DNA of 27,267 bases from a virus: positions 1 to 27,267 of the IMG/VR virus record IMGVR_UViG_3300042465_004226. One strand, 5' to 3'. Made by a program: the position numbers and the translations under genes. Shown here piece after piece: positions 21,169-27,267 of this stretch. The notes under the pieces were generated by a model, which made no database searches, was not told where the DNA came from, and saw only the letters and a program-made list of their open reading frames with translations. Within the stretch, counting starts at the first letter, position 1; every line of letters starts with the position of its first letter.

Positions 21169-22073
21169 ACATCCCCGACCATCTCATCTACCCACCGGAG
21201 CCGTTCGCCGAGCTGTACCAGAAACGGTACGCGGAAGGCATGGCCCGGCTGGCTCATTCCAAAGTGGCTTTCGTGGGCCTGGCCCGCAACTGTGCCGTGC
21301 GGCTGGCTGAGAACCTCGGGCGGCTCGAGTACCTCGTGCGGTCGTGCAAGTCGTGGGCACTGCACATCGAAGAGAACGACAGCACGGATCAGACGCTTGA
21401 GGTACTCCAGGCGTTCGCCGAAGTCCACAAGCAGGCCACGTTCACGTCGCAGACGCTGGGCCGCGAGCATTACGGGGCCGAGTTCGCAGGCCGCAGGACG
21501 ATTGCCCTGGCCGAGTACCGCGACGCGTGCCAACGATGGGTGCGTGATTGTGCCGCCGACGCCGACTACGTGATCGTCATCGACTGGGACCAATGGGGCG
21601 GCTGGTCGCACGCTGGAGTCATCAACGGCATAGGGTGGCTTGTGGAGATGCCAGGGGCTTACGGCATGGCCAGCGTCTCACTCAATGAGTTCACGATGCT
21701 AGGCATGGGCGAGGATCGGCAGCCGAAGATCGGCAAGGGATGGACGCACTATGACGCCTGGGCGTTGCGTGGAGTGGGGCAGTCTCGCTGCTACTTCGAT
21801 GACTACACCGCCGGGATCGGCGGATGGAAGCACCAGTGGCTGCCGCCGGTTGGCTCGCCGCCCGTGCTCGTCTCGTCTGCCTTCGGCGGGCTGTGCATCT
21901 ACCGCACGGAAGCCTTCCTGCAAGGCACATATGACGGCGTGAAAGACTGCGAGCACGTTCCATATCACGCAAGCGTCGCCAGGGCGACGGGCCAGCACCT
22001 TTACCTGAACCCGTCGCAGCGATGCGTTATGGCCTGGATGACCGACAATGAAGGGCTGCACGGCGACCATTAG
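21165..22073 (+). CDS. Glycosyltransferase-like protein (GT-A type)
   Basis: ATG 21165 overlaps the methyltransferase stop (a GTG at 21156 would add three residues). The 302-residue protein has VAFVGLARNC near 34-43, the nucleotide-sugar loop HIEENDSTDQTLEVL (67-81) and VIVIDWDQWGGWS (136-148), with D140-x-D142 as a DxD-type metal site. Later sequence (SSAFGGLCIYR...) resembles acceptor-binding loops of GT-A enzymes. It likely transfers a sugar. Targets may be DNA bases, host surface glycan or virion protein; pairing with the methyltransferase favours a shared product. Family not named more precisely. Confidence 0.75.
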   Translation: MNIPDHLIYPPEPFAELYQKRYAEGMARLAHSKVAFVGLARNCAVRLAENLGRLEYLVRSCKSWALHIEENDSTDQTLEVLQAFAEVHKQATFTSQTLGREHYGAEFAGRRTIALAEYRDACQRWVRDCAADADYVIVIDWDQWGGWSHAGVINGIGWLVEMPGAYGMASVSLNEFTMLGMGEDRQPKIGKGWTHYDAWALRGVGQSRCYFDDYTAGIGGWKHQWLPPVGSPPVLVSSAFGGLCIYRTEAFLQGTYDGVKDCEHVPYHASVARATGQHLYLNPSQRCVMAWMTDNEGLHGDH

Positions 22074-22410
22074 CGTTGCCGCTTTCCGCGCCGATTGGCT
22101 GACGCACATGCCGATGAGGGCACTGTGCGAGCGGTGGACCATTTCCCGCGACCAAGTCATCCGGCTCAAGCACGTCTGGCATCTGCCCCCCCGGCACGAC
22201 CGGCGACTACGGGCCAAGCCCGTGCGTCAGCGTGACCCGACGCCCCGCGAGATCGAGCAGGCCAGGAGGGAAATCCAGGCGACGTGGAGCGAGGAAGTAC
22301 GCGAGGACCGCCGCGTAATCAAGAGCCAGCCCGTGACGCTTAAACGGATCGAGATGACCGACGAAGCCCGGGACGCGTTCGAGGACCAGGCCGGAGAGGT
22401 GCAGTGGTGA
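22048..22410 (+). CDS. Small HTH regulator, paralogue of 18468 product
   Basis: This 120-residue protein starts within the previous gene (26-base overlap). It has MPMRALCERWTISRDQVIRL and HVWHLPPRHDRRLR (a GcrA/homeodomain-like HTH), then DPTPREIEQARREIQATWSEEVREDRR and a C-terminal helix. This is the same architecture as the 18468 product. DNA binding is likely; it may regulate late genes that follow. Seven C at 22186-22192 encode the Pro-Pro in LPPR. Confidence 0.6.
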   Translation: MKGCTATISVAAFRADWLTHMPMRALCERWTISRDQVIRLKHVWHLPPRHDRRLRAKPVRQRDPTPREIEQARREIQATWSEEVREDRRVIKSQPVTLKRIEMTDEARDAFEDQAGEVQW

Positions 22411-22673
22411 GCGGCAACGATCACGTACATCGGCGGATCGTCGTGGAGTACGGGCAGCTGTACGCGTACTGCTACATGACTGACGGCAACGGCAAGGTGC
22501 TCGAGGAAGAGCGATTCAAGCAGCCGTTTCGTCTGGACCGAAAGGACGTGGCAGACGAGGCTGAGGACTGCTACCGCTCGGTGTGGGATTGGCTGAACGA
22601 CACCGTCAACGTGACGCCGCTGCAAGGGGATGAGGACGAGGAGGCAGAATCGGGAGAGGAGGACACGCCGTGA
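22407..22673 (+). CDS. Small acidic hypothetical protein
   Basis: GTG 22407 overlaps the previous stop (GTG 22404 also possible). The 88-residue protein has a beta-rich first half (HRRIVVEYGQLYAYCYMTDGNGKV), an amphipathic helix, and a very acidic C-terminus (DEDEEAESGEEDTP). Acidic tails of this kind occur in DNA-mimic or chaperone-like proteins; no family is recognised. Confidence 0.55.
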   Translation: MSGNDHVHRRIVVEYGQLYAYCYMTDGNGKVLEEERFKQPFRLDRKDVADEAEDCYRSVWDWLNDTVNVTPLQGDEDEEAESGEEDTP

Positions 22674-22969
22674 ACTACGAAGCCACGCCCGCCGAGCTCG
22701 ACAAGTACGGGGCCAACCTCAACGTGTGGCAGCAGATCCAGCTGCTTTCCGCTTGGTCGCCGCTGATCGGCTACGGCCAGCGGTTTGTCAACGAGGTTGA
22801 CCCGTACAAGCGTTCCATCATCGTCGGCGAAGCCTGTGAATGGCTGGCGTCGAAGACGAAGGCCGTGACCGATGACCAACTCGTGCGGCTCATCTCGGAC
22901 GTGCTGAAGACCAAGGAAGGCGAGGCGCTCGTGCGGTTCTGCCTGATGCAAGTCGAGGGCCGCAAGTGA
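22670..22969 (+). CDS. Hypothetical protein
   Basis: GTG 22670 overlaps the previous stop. The 99-residue product is mostly helical, with YGANLNVWQQIQLLSAWSPL and WLASKTKAVTDDQLVRLISDVL. There is no signal or membrane segment. It overlaps the following membrane gene (GTGA). Unrecognised. Confidence 0.55.
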   Translation: MNYEATPAELDKYGANLNVWQQIQLLSAWSPLIGYGQRFVNEVDPYKRSIIVGEACEWLASKTKAVTDDQLVRLISDVLKTKEGEALVRFCLMQVEGRK

Positions 22970-23571
22970 ATGTTGAACTCGCATTTCGTGCCGGTGCCCT
23001 CGCTCTGGCGGTTGCTCTCACGGTGGCTCCCTACTGGCCGCAAATCCGAGCGGCCGCGAGTCGTGCGGTGGAGGCCGCAAAAGAAAAGGCCGGTCTCCTG
23101 ACCAGGCTTGCGGCCGTCGCTCTGCTGGTCGCTGCCGCCTGGGGCAAGGTGCCGCTGCCGACGCTGCCGACCGCCCCGGCCCGCGTGGCGGTTGATACGC
23201 CGAGTGACGAGATGCAACGCCTTGTTACGCCGATTGCCGAGGCCCTGCGTGGTGCGTCGGCCGTGGATCGTGCCCTGTGGGCTGAAGTCTGGACCAAGGC
23301 CGCTACTGTGGCCGCTGGCGATGCCGTCACGACCGAGGTGGTCTTCACGGACACCCGCAGCCTGCGGGCCTTCACTGCTCTCGCCGTGGACATCGCCTGG
23401 CGTCGCATCGGGCAGCACGTGCCCGGCTCCAACGAATCGCTCAGGAAGGCCGTAGAGGCCGCCTACGGCTCCGCTGTCGGCACGGACGTTGTGCCGGTCA
23501 CTGCGGACCTCCGGGGCCGTTATGTGGCGTTCTGTCGTGCCGTGGCATGGGCCGGCGTCAACGGGGGCTGA
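22966..23571 (+). CDS. Two-helix membrane protein, possible lysis component
   Basis: GTG 22966 overlaps the previous stop. The 201-residue protein has two membrane helices (about 7-23 and 44-60: ALALAVALTVAPYW and LTRLAAVALLVAAAWG), a basic stretch between them, then a soluble Ala-rich domain (about 80-201). The gene precedes a papain-like peptidase and a holin-like gene, so a role in lysis or in envelope anchoring is possible. No family is recognised. Confidence 0.55.
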   Translation: MNVELAFRAGALALAVALTVAPYWPQIRAAASRAVEAAKEKAGLLTRLAAVALLVAAAWGKVPLPTLPTAPARVAVDTPSDEMQRLVTPIAEALRGASAVDRALWAEVWTKAATVAAGDAVTTEVVFTDTRSLRAFTALAVDIAWRRIGQHVPGSNESLRKAVEAAYGSAVGTDVVPVTADLRGRYVAFCRAVAWAGVNGG

Positions 23572-23574
23572 CGC

Positions 23575-24498
23575 ATGGCAGAGCACGGCATGGGCTACGT
23601 CCCCGACCCGGAAGGTGCCGCCGCATTCGTGGCGTCGCTTCCGCATCCGACGCTCGCGACGGCCGGGCCTGACCTCAAGGCGGCCGATCAGGACGTGCTT
23701 CTGTACCCAGCCCTGCTGGCGTGCGACAGCAAGTGGAAGCGTGGCTCGCAAGGTAACGTCGGCTCATGCGTCGGCTGGGGCGCGAGCCTTGCGGTAGACG
23801 TGCTCGCTGCGTGCGACATTCACTGGCGGAAAGAGCCGGAAGCCTGGCACGGCCGGACCATCGAATCGAGTTTGTATGGCTTCTCACGCGTGGAGGCTCG
23901 AGGCCAGCGTTCCAACAACGGCGGCGACGGCAGCACGGGATTCCATGCCGCGAAGTCGATCCGCGACTTCGGTGCCCTGCACTACGGCGTGGACTACGGC
24001 GGCACCGTAGTTCGCGAGGAAGGCAAGCAGCAGCGGGACCGTGAGTGGGGCCGCAACGGCGTGCCCGACGTGCTTGAGCCGTACGCCAAGGAGCGGCGGT
24101 GCTCGGAGACAACGTTGGCCACCAACTTCAACGAGGCGGCGGCTGCCATCAGCAACGGCTACCCGGTTGTCGTGTGCAGCGGCCAGGGCTTCAGCATGTC
24201 CCGCGACGATGACGGCTTCTGTAAGCCGGGCGGCGTCTGGTGGCATTGCATGTGCTTCATCGGCGTTCGCTACGGCAAGCGGCCGGGGCTTCTCTGCGCG
24301 AACTCGTGGGGCGACTCCAACACAGTTGGCAAGCATTACCCGCACGACATTCCGCCCGCCGTCCGCAACTGCTCATTCTGGATCGACGCCGAAGTGTGTG
24401 ACCGGATGCTCTCGGGCCGTGATTCCTACGTCTACGCCGGGTACAGCGGGTTCCGTCCGTCGCCGATGCCCGGCAACTGGCTGGAGGGCATCCTGTGA
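23575..24498 (+). CDS. Papain-like (C1-fold) cysteine peptidase
   Basis: The 307-residue product shows the papain active-site set: Q59-GNVGS-C65 has the exact Q-x5-C spacing of papain, H224 lies in WWHCMCFIGVR, and N243 in NSWGD matches the NSWG signature. The fold signs are strong. No signal peptide is seen. In the cluster with membrane, lipoprotein and holin-like genes, it may cut peptidoglycan cross-links or host envelope protein at lysis, with release through a holin. A virion-processing peptidase is the alternative. It starts three bases after the previous stop; no propeptide of cathepsin type is obvious. Confidence 0.85.
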   Translation: MAEHGMGYVPDPEGAAAFVASLPHPTLATAGPDLKAADQDVLLYPALLACDSKWKRGSQGNVGSCVGWGASLAVDVLAACDIHWRKEPEAWHGRTIESSLYGFSRVEARGQRSNNGGDGSTGFHAAKSIRDFGALHYGVDYGGTVVREEGKQQRDREWGRNGVPDVLEPYAKERRCSETTLATNFNEAAAAISNGYPVVVCSGQGFSMSRDDDGFCKPGGVWWHCMCFIGVRYGKRPGLLCANSWGDSNTVGKHYPHDIPPAVRNCSFWIDAEVCDRMLSGRDSYVYAGYSGFRPSPMPGNWLEGIL

Positions 24499-24731
24499 GA
24501 TTCCTGCTCGCGTTCGCCGTCGTGCTCGTTGGCTGCGTCGCCACACTGCCTGGCGACAACGGCGTCACCGCCGACCTGGCCTGCGAGACAGCCCGCATGG
24601 TCGTGCAGCTGCGGAACGAGATCGCCCCCAGCCCGGCGAGCGACAAGTGTGACAACTGCGTGGACGGCTTCATCGGTGACGGGAAAATCAAAATCGTCTG
24701 CCCCATCTGCAAAGGAACGGGCAAGAAATGA
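24495..24731 (+). CDS. Small lipoprotein with DnaJ-like zinc motif
   Basis: GTG 24495 overlaps the peptidase stop. The 78-residue protein starts with a lipobox signal (LVGC, lipidated C14). Its C-terminus carries two CxxC pairs, C52/C55 and C69/C72, in CDNCVDGF-IGDG and CPICKGTGKK, which is half of a DnaJ zinc-finger pattern. An outer-membrane-side partner in a spanin-like role is conceivable (Rz1-type lipoproteins stand after endolysin/holin genes), but the zinc motif is not typical for spanins. Confidence 0.7.
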   Translation: MRFLLAFAVVLVGCVATLPGDNGVTADLACETARMVVQLRNEIAPSPASDKCDNCVDGFIGDGKIKIVCPICKGTGKK

Positions 24732-25078
24732 CGCTGCCAGAACTCCAGGCTCACGTCTGGGATCGCCTGCCGACGCTACAGCGATCGGTTGCCGGCCGTC
24801 GCATCGTCTCGCGGATCGTGAAGTCAGCCGTGCGAGGCTGGCCCGTGCCGGTGCTCGAGCAGTGCAACGCCGACGAGACGCAGGTCGTGGCCAAGCACTA
24901 CACCAAGCAGATCGAGCGGGCCGCCCGCCACGAGTTCGGCATGGGCATCATCCTGACGCTGGTGCTCGGGGCTCTTGTGCAAGAGGTGGTGAAACTCTTG
25001 GTTCAATGGTGGCTCGCACGACAGGAGAACCGCACGCAGATGCGTCTGCTGATGCGTGAGGCACGGAACTATGACTGA
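24728..25078 (+). CDS. Membrane-anchored small protein of the lysis-like cluster
   Basis: ATG 24728 overlaps the lipoprotein stop. The 116-residue product has a soluble N-terminal half and a membrane helix near 71-90 (GMGIILTLVLGALVQEVVKLL), then a basic tail (ARQENRTQMRLLMREAR). It is probably a spanin-, antiholin- or holin-type component; the position supports membrane disruption. No family is recognised. Confidence 0.6.
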   Translation: MTLPELQAHVWDRLPTLQRSVAGRRIVSRIVKSAVRGWPVPVLEQCNADETQVVAKHYTKQIERAARHEFGMGIILTLVLGALVQEVVKLLVQWWLARQENRTQMRLLMREARNYD

Positions 25079-25310
25079 GGCGGCGAAAGACACTGCGTTC
25101 GGCATCATGGAGCGATGGGGCTTTCCAGTGCTCGTGGCACTTGCAGCCGGGTGGATACTGCGGAACGACGTGCTACTGCCTCTGGTAGAAGAGCACCGCT
25201 CGTTCGTGAAGCAACTCGGCGAGACGCAACGCGAGATCAGCCAGGCCGTGGCAGAGCAGACGAAGTTGCTTTACGCGTTGCAACCCAAGGCAGCCAAGGT
25301 GGAGAACTGA
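25071..25310 (+). CDS. Holin-like small membrane protein
   Basis: The 79-residue protein (8-base overlap with the previous gene) has one membrane helix (about 17-32: GFPVLVALAAGWIL) followed by a charged coiled coil (EEHRSFVKQLGETQREISQAVAEQTKLLYAL). This arrangement resembles BhlA/UviB-type holins. It would form membrane lesions that let the peptidase out. Holin calls on such short proteins remain provisional. Confidence 0.6.
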   Translation: MTEAAKDTAFGIMERWGFPVLVALAAGWILRNDVLLPLVEEHRSFVKQLGETQREISQAVAEQTKLLYALQPKAAKVEN

Positions 25311-25313
25311 CGC

Positions 25314-26123
25314 ATGGCGATGAATCCGAAGCTGCTGCGGCCGAGACAGACGGGCTACGTTGCGCCGGACGCTGACGCCCGTGCGTACATCGCGGCCGTG
25401 CAGACGGCAGACGGGCAGAAACTTGAGGTTGCGGTCGCCAAAGCAGTCAATGCGTTCGTCGTGGGCTGCAAGGCCGACGGCATCTGGTCAGCAATCAAGG
25501 CGTCCTGCATCCTCGCAGGCGCTCGCACGCTGTCTGGGGCGTTGACGCCGCTGGTCGGCAGCGCCCCGACGAATAACAACTTCGTCACCGGCGACTACAA
25601 CCGAAAGACGGGCCTAGTCGGCAACGGGACGACCAAGTACCTGGATAGCAACAGGAACAACAACGCCGACGGCCAGAACGACAAGCATGTCAGCGTATGG
25701 GTGGATTCTGTGACGACGCAAACGTCAGATTCGTACATCGGCAGCAGCGTCAACAATGCTGGCGGAACCAACATCTTTAGGGGAAGCGTCAACGCAAACT
25801 GGCGAATTCACAATTCAACGGGCGACAGTTCCGTCAATGTCGCAAATGCGTCGATGACTAATTTCGTCGGATTGTCGCGGTCTGCAAGCAACTCACTCAC
25901 TTACCGGGCCGCAGGCTCAACGGCATCTGCCGGGTTCAATTCGACAACGCCAGAGAACGCGAACATTCTTGTTTTCGCCACAAACGCCAACACGCTGGCG
26001 TCTGTCACTAATCACGCTGACTGCCGTCTCCGCTGGTATTCCATCGGCTCGTCGATGACGCTTGCCACGCTAGATAGCAGGCTTTCGACGTTGTTCACTG
26101 CCATCACGGCCGCCATCCCATGA
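25314..26123 (+). CDS. Phage tail fibre or receptor-binding protein
   Basis: This 269-residue protein starts at ATG 25314 (GGAG nearby; in-frame ATG 25320). Residues about 20-75 (DADARAYIAAVQTADGQKLE, then KADGIWSAIKASCILAGART) form a conserved attachment domain I know from phage tail fibres. The rest is a beta-sandwich or LamG-like receptor region rich in Asn, Ser and Thr (NRNNNADGQNDKHVSVWVDSV). The DNA is less GC-rich over 25600-26000, which suggests an exchanged receptor-binding part. It stands after the lysis-like genes, unlike the main spike at 3374. Confidence 0.75.
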   Translation: MAMNPKLLRPRQTGYVAPDADARAYIAAVQTADGQKLEVAVAKAVNAFVVGCKADGIWSAIKASCILAGARTLSGALTPLVGSAPTNNNFVTGDYNRKTGLVGNGTTKYLDSNRNNNADGQNDKHVSVWVDSVTTQTSDSYIGSSVNNAGGTNIFRGSVNANWRIHNSTGDSSVNVANASMTNFVGLSRSASNSLTYRAAGSTASAGFNSTTPENANILVFATNANTLASVTNHADCRLRWYSIGSSMTLATLDSRLSTLFTAITAAIP

Positions 26124-26437
26124 CACTCGCAGAACTTACGCTGCCGATCTCATACGAGGATTCCAAGCAATACGCTCTGGTGTTCACGCCGCAACTCGCC
26201 GCGAGGCTCGCGAAACTCCACGCGGAACACGGCACCACCAACTGCGTGCCGATGCCTCGCGTCCTGAGTGACGGCCGCCTCATGCTCTGTGCCGACGTTC
26301 TCACTGAGGTGATGCCCGGCGGTCTACTCCACGCCATGTGGGCGGCGGCGGACCAGGCCGTGCTCCTCTTGAGCGTCGAGGTGATCCCGTGGGCCGATGC
26401 CGTGGCGATGCTGCCGCCCGATCCACTGCAAGGCTAA
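26120..26437 (+). CDS. Small hypothetical protein coupled to the tail fibre
   Basis: ATG 26120 overlaps the fibre stop (ATGA). The 105-residue product is helical/mixed (LPISYEDSKQYALVFTPQLAARLAKLHAEHG...). It could be a fibre assembly chaperone by analogy with tfa-type genes, but there is no family resemblance to them. Unrecognised. Confidence 0.55.
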   Translation: MTLAELTLPISYEDSKQYALVFTPQLAARLAKLHAEHGTTNCVPMPRVLSDGRLMLCADVLTEVMPGGLLHAMWAAADQAVLLLSVEVIPWADAVAMLPPDPLQG

Positions 26438-26461
26438 CGCCCCCCCACCCTAGCCTATAGG
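26438..26461. promoter_or_regulatory. C-rich intergenic element, copy 2, with CCTATAGG palindrome
   Basis: After the stop at 26437 come CGCCCCCCCACCCTAG and the palindrome CCTATAGG (26454-26461), then CACAGGAG before the next ATG. The C-run/CTA pattern recurs at 6127 and 26834. Confidence 0.25.
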
Positions 26462-26476
26462 CACAGGAGACCACGC

Positions 26477-26833
26477 ATGGCCGACTCGATCATCTCGCGT
26501 AAGTACCGCGACTTCGACATCACGCTGCACACCGCCACGAGCCTGGCCACCACGCTCGACATGCGTGACGTTGCAGGGGCCGTCGTGTCGTTCGGCACGA
26601 TGAACACGAACGCCAGCACGCTGCAGATGTGGGTGGGCACCGCGCCTACCGGGACGTTTCGCCGTCTGTACAAGAGCGACGGCAGTGTGGCCGACCTCAC
26701 GCTGGCCGCTTCCAGCACGGATGGCCGGGCCTACTCGCTGCCGGATGAAGTGTTCGGCACCGAGTACCTGAAGATCGTCTCGGCCACGACGAACAGCACC
26801 GGCACCAGCGGTGTGGTGATGTTCAAGAGCTGA
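26477..26833 (+). CDS. Small phage structural protein, unknown
   Basis: ATG 26477 after CAGGAG. The 118-residue protein is beta-rich: YRDFDITLHTATSLATTLDMRD, VSFGTMNTNASTLQMWVG, then a compact C-terminal half. Composition and length recall virion decoration or tail-associated proteins, such as the one at 2493. Function unproven. Confidence 0.6.
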   Translation: MADSIISRKYRDFDITLHTATSLATTLDMRDVAGAVVSFGTMNTNASTLQMWVGTAPTGTFRRLYKSDGSVADLTLAASSTDGRAYSLPDEVFGTEYLKIVSATTNSTGTSGVVMFKS

Positions 26834-26846
26834 CACGCCCCCCCCT
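26834..26846. promoter_or_regulatory. C-rich intergenic element, copy 3
   Basis: Between the stop at 26833 and ATG 26847 stands CACGCCCCCCCCT with eight C (26838-26845). No Shine-Dalgarno is present before the HNH start. Confidence 0.25.
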
Positions 26847-27267
26847 ATGCCGCAACGCATACCCGCCCATAGGCCGCTGCGTCTGCGTGCGTCGCGTCAA
26901 CGGCGAGACGATAGTGCCAGGCCCAACGCGGCGGCACGCGGCTACTGCGACAAGGCACACCGAGCATGGCGGCAAGCCGTGCTGACGCGGGACGCGTGGC
27001 AATGCAAAGCCTGCGGGGCTGTCTGCCAGGAGTACGCACAAGCAGACCACGTTGTGCCTGTTAGCCAAGGTGGTGCCAGGTACGACGTGGCGAATGGTCA
27101 AACGCTTTGCAGGTCGTGCCATGGACGCAAAACGCGACGCGAGCAAGGCGAAGTCGCGTCGCAAAATCGCGTCGCGGTCGCGTGTGCGAGCCAGGTCGTG
27201 GCCTCGCGGCCGACCGCGATTCGAGACCAGGGTGGTCGACATCACCCCAACTTTGGCCAATTAAAAC
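26847..27267 (+). CDS. HNH endonuclease, incomplete at the window end
   Basis: The frame from ATG 26847 stays open to the window edge (140 codons visible). The start MPQRIPAHRP is typical of phage HNH proteins. Zinc Cys pairs C53/C56 and C88/C91 flank the HNH core: D67-H68-VVP, N83, and H92 in CHGRKTRRE. Such nucleases often precede the small terminase gene and help DNA packaging by nicking. The C-terminus is long and possibly disordered, and the stop lies beyond 27267. Note the absence of a Shine-Dalgarno. Confidence 0.85.
   Translation, partial: MPQRIPAHRPLRLRASRQRRDDSARPNAAARGYCDKAHRAWRQAVLTRDAWQCKACGAVCQEYAQADHVVPVSQGGARYDVANGQTLCRSCHGRKTRREQGEVASQNRVAVACASQVVASRPTAIRDQGGRHHPNFGQLK

Noticed and set aside
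22771-23751. Minus-strand ORF of 326 codons
   Set aside because: Crosses three overlapping + strand genes with ribosome coupling; composition is typical of a shadow.
26823-27260. Minus-strand ORF of 145 codons at the right end
   Set aside because: The opposite strand holds a clear HNH motif set over the same bases.
1-27267. CRISPR array or tRNA genes
   Set aside because: No regularly spaced repeats of 25-40 bases and no cloverleaf-like segment were seen; the GGTTCAATC at about 9942 lies inside a coding region and lacks the other arms.

Overview
The window reads as the interior of a temperate, siphovirus-like phage or prophage genome. No host housekeeping gene, rRNA or tRNA is visible. The DNA is GC-rich (around 60 percent by eye), densely packed, and full of ATGA/GTGA start-stop overlaps and GTG starts. 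A planctomycete host is my best inference. The free-standing LexA DNA-binding domain (16799-17023) carries the SPNGV-CHL-ALE-KG signature I associate with planctomycete LexA. The Cys-rich spike repeats, the autotransporter-type beta-strand repeat and the small LTDxER...LLERL proteins also fit that group. I could not search a database, so the host is not proven.

Layout. 9-6126: tail module on the + strand (tail assembly chaperone, short tape measure, several structural proteins, and a Cys-rich beta-helix spike). 6164-8247: accessory genes (HExxH protein, metallophosphoesterase, Nmad1/MazG-like protein). 8248-8361: hairpin and tandem repeat between convergent genes, a possible terminator or attachment region. 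8362-9276: tyrosine integrase on the - strand, the only convincing minus-strand gene. 9458-11325: early/regulatory region with an excisionase-like HTH protein, small ORFs, strong hairpins, and four copies of a 16-bp pseudo-palindrome, three of them set identically inside promoter-like sequences. 11326-18465: recombination and replication (RecT-like annealing protein, ParB-MT-A70 methyltransferase fusion, replication initiator with internal iteron-like repeats, LexA-like DNA-binding domain, DnaN sliding clamp). 18468-19753: small HTH and coiled-coil proteins, including three members of one small family. 19965-22969: secreted Cys protein, RusA resolvase, SAM methyltransferase, glycosyltransferase-like protein and small genes. 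22966-25310: membrane proteins, a papain-like cysteine peptidase, a lipoprotein with a DnaJ-like zinc motif and a holin-like protein, which together look like a lysis cassette of unusual composition. 25314-26833: a tail-fibre-like protein and two small genes. 26847-27267: an HNH endonuclease running off the right edge; in many phages this gene stands just before the terminase, so the head genes probably lie beyond the window.

How it works together. Integrase and the excisionase-like protein would control integration. RecT, RusA, the initiator and the clamp would support recombination-dependent and theta-type replication using the host polymerase. The adenine methyltransferase fusion, the Nmad1-like protein, the second methyltransferase and the glycosyltransferase suggest modification of DNA or of the surface. 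No CI-type repressor with a peptidase domain is present. Lysogeny control may rest on the LexA-like domain, the host LexA, or a gene outside the window. No gene-free gap is longer than 300 bases; the largest (11084-11325) holds a 15-C run and two adjacent hairpins.
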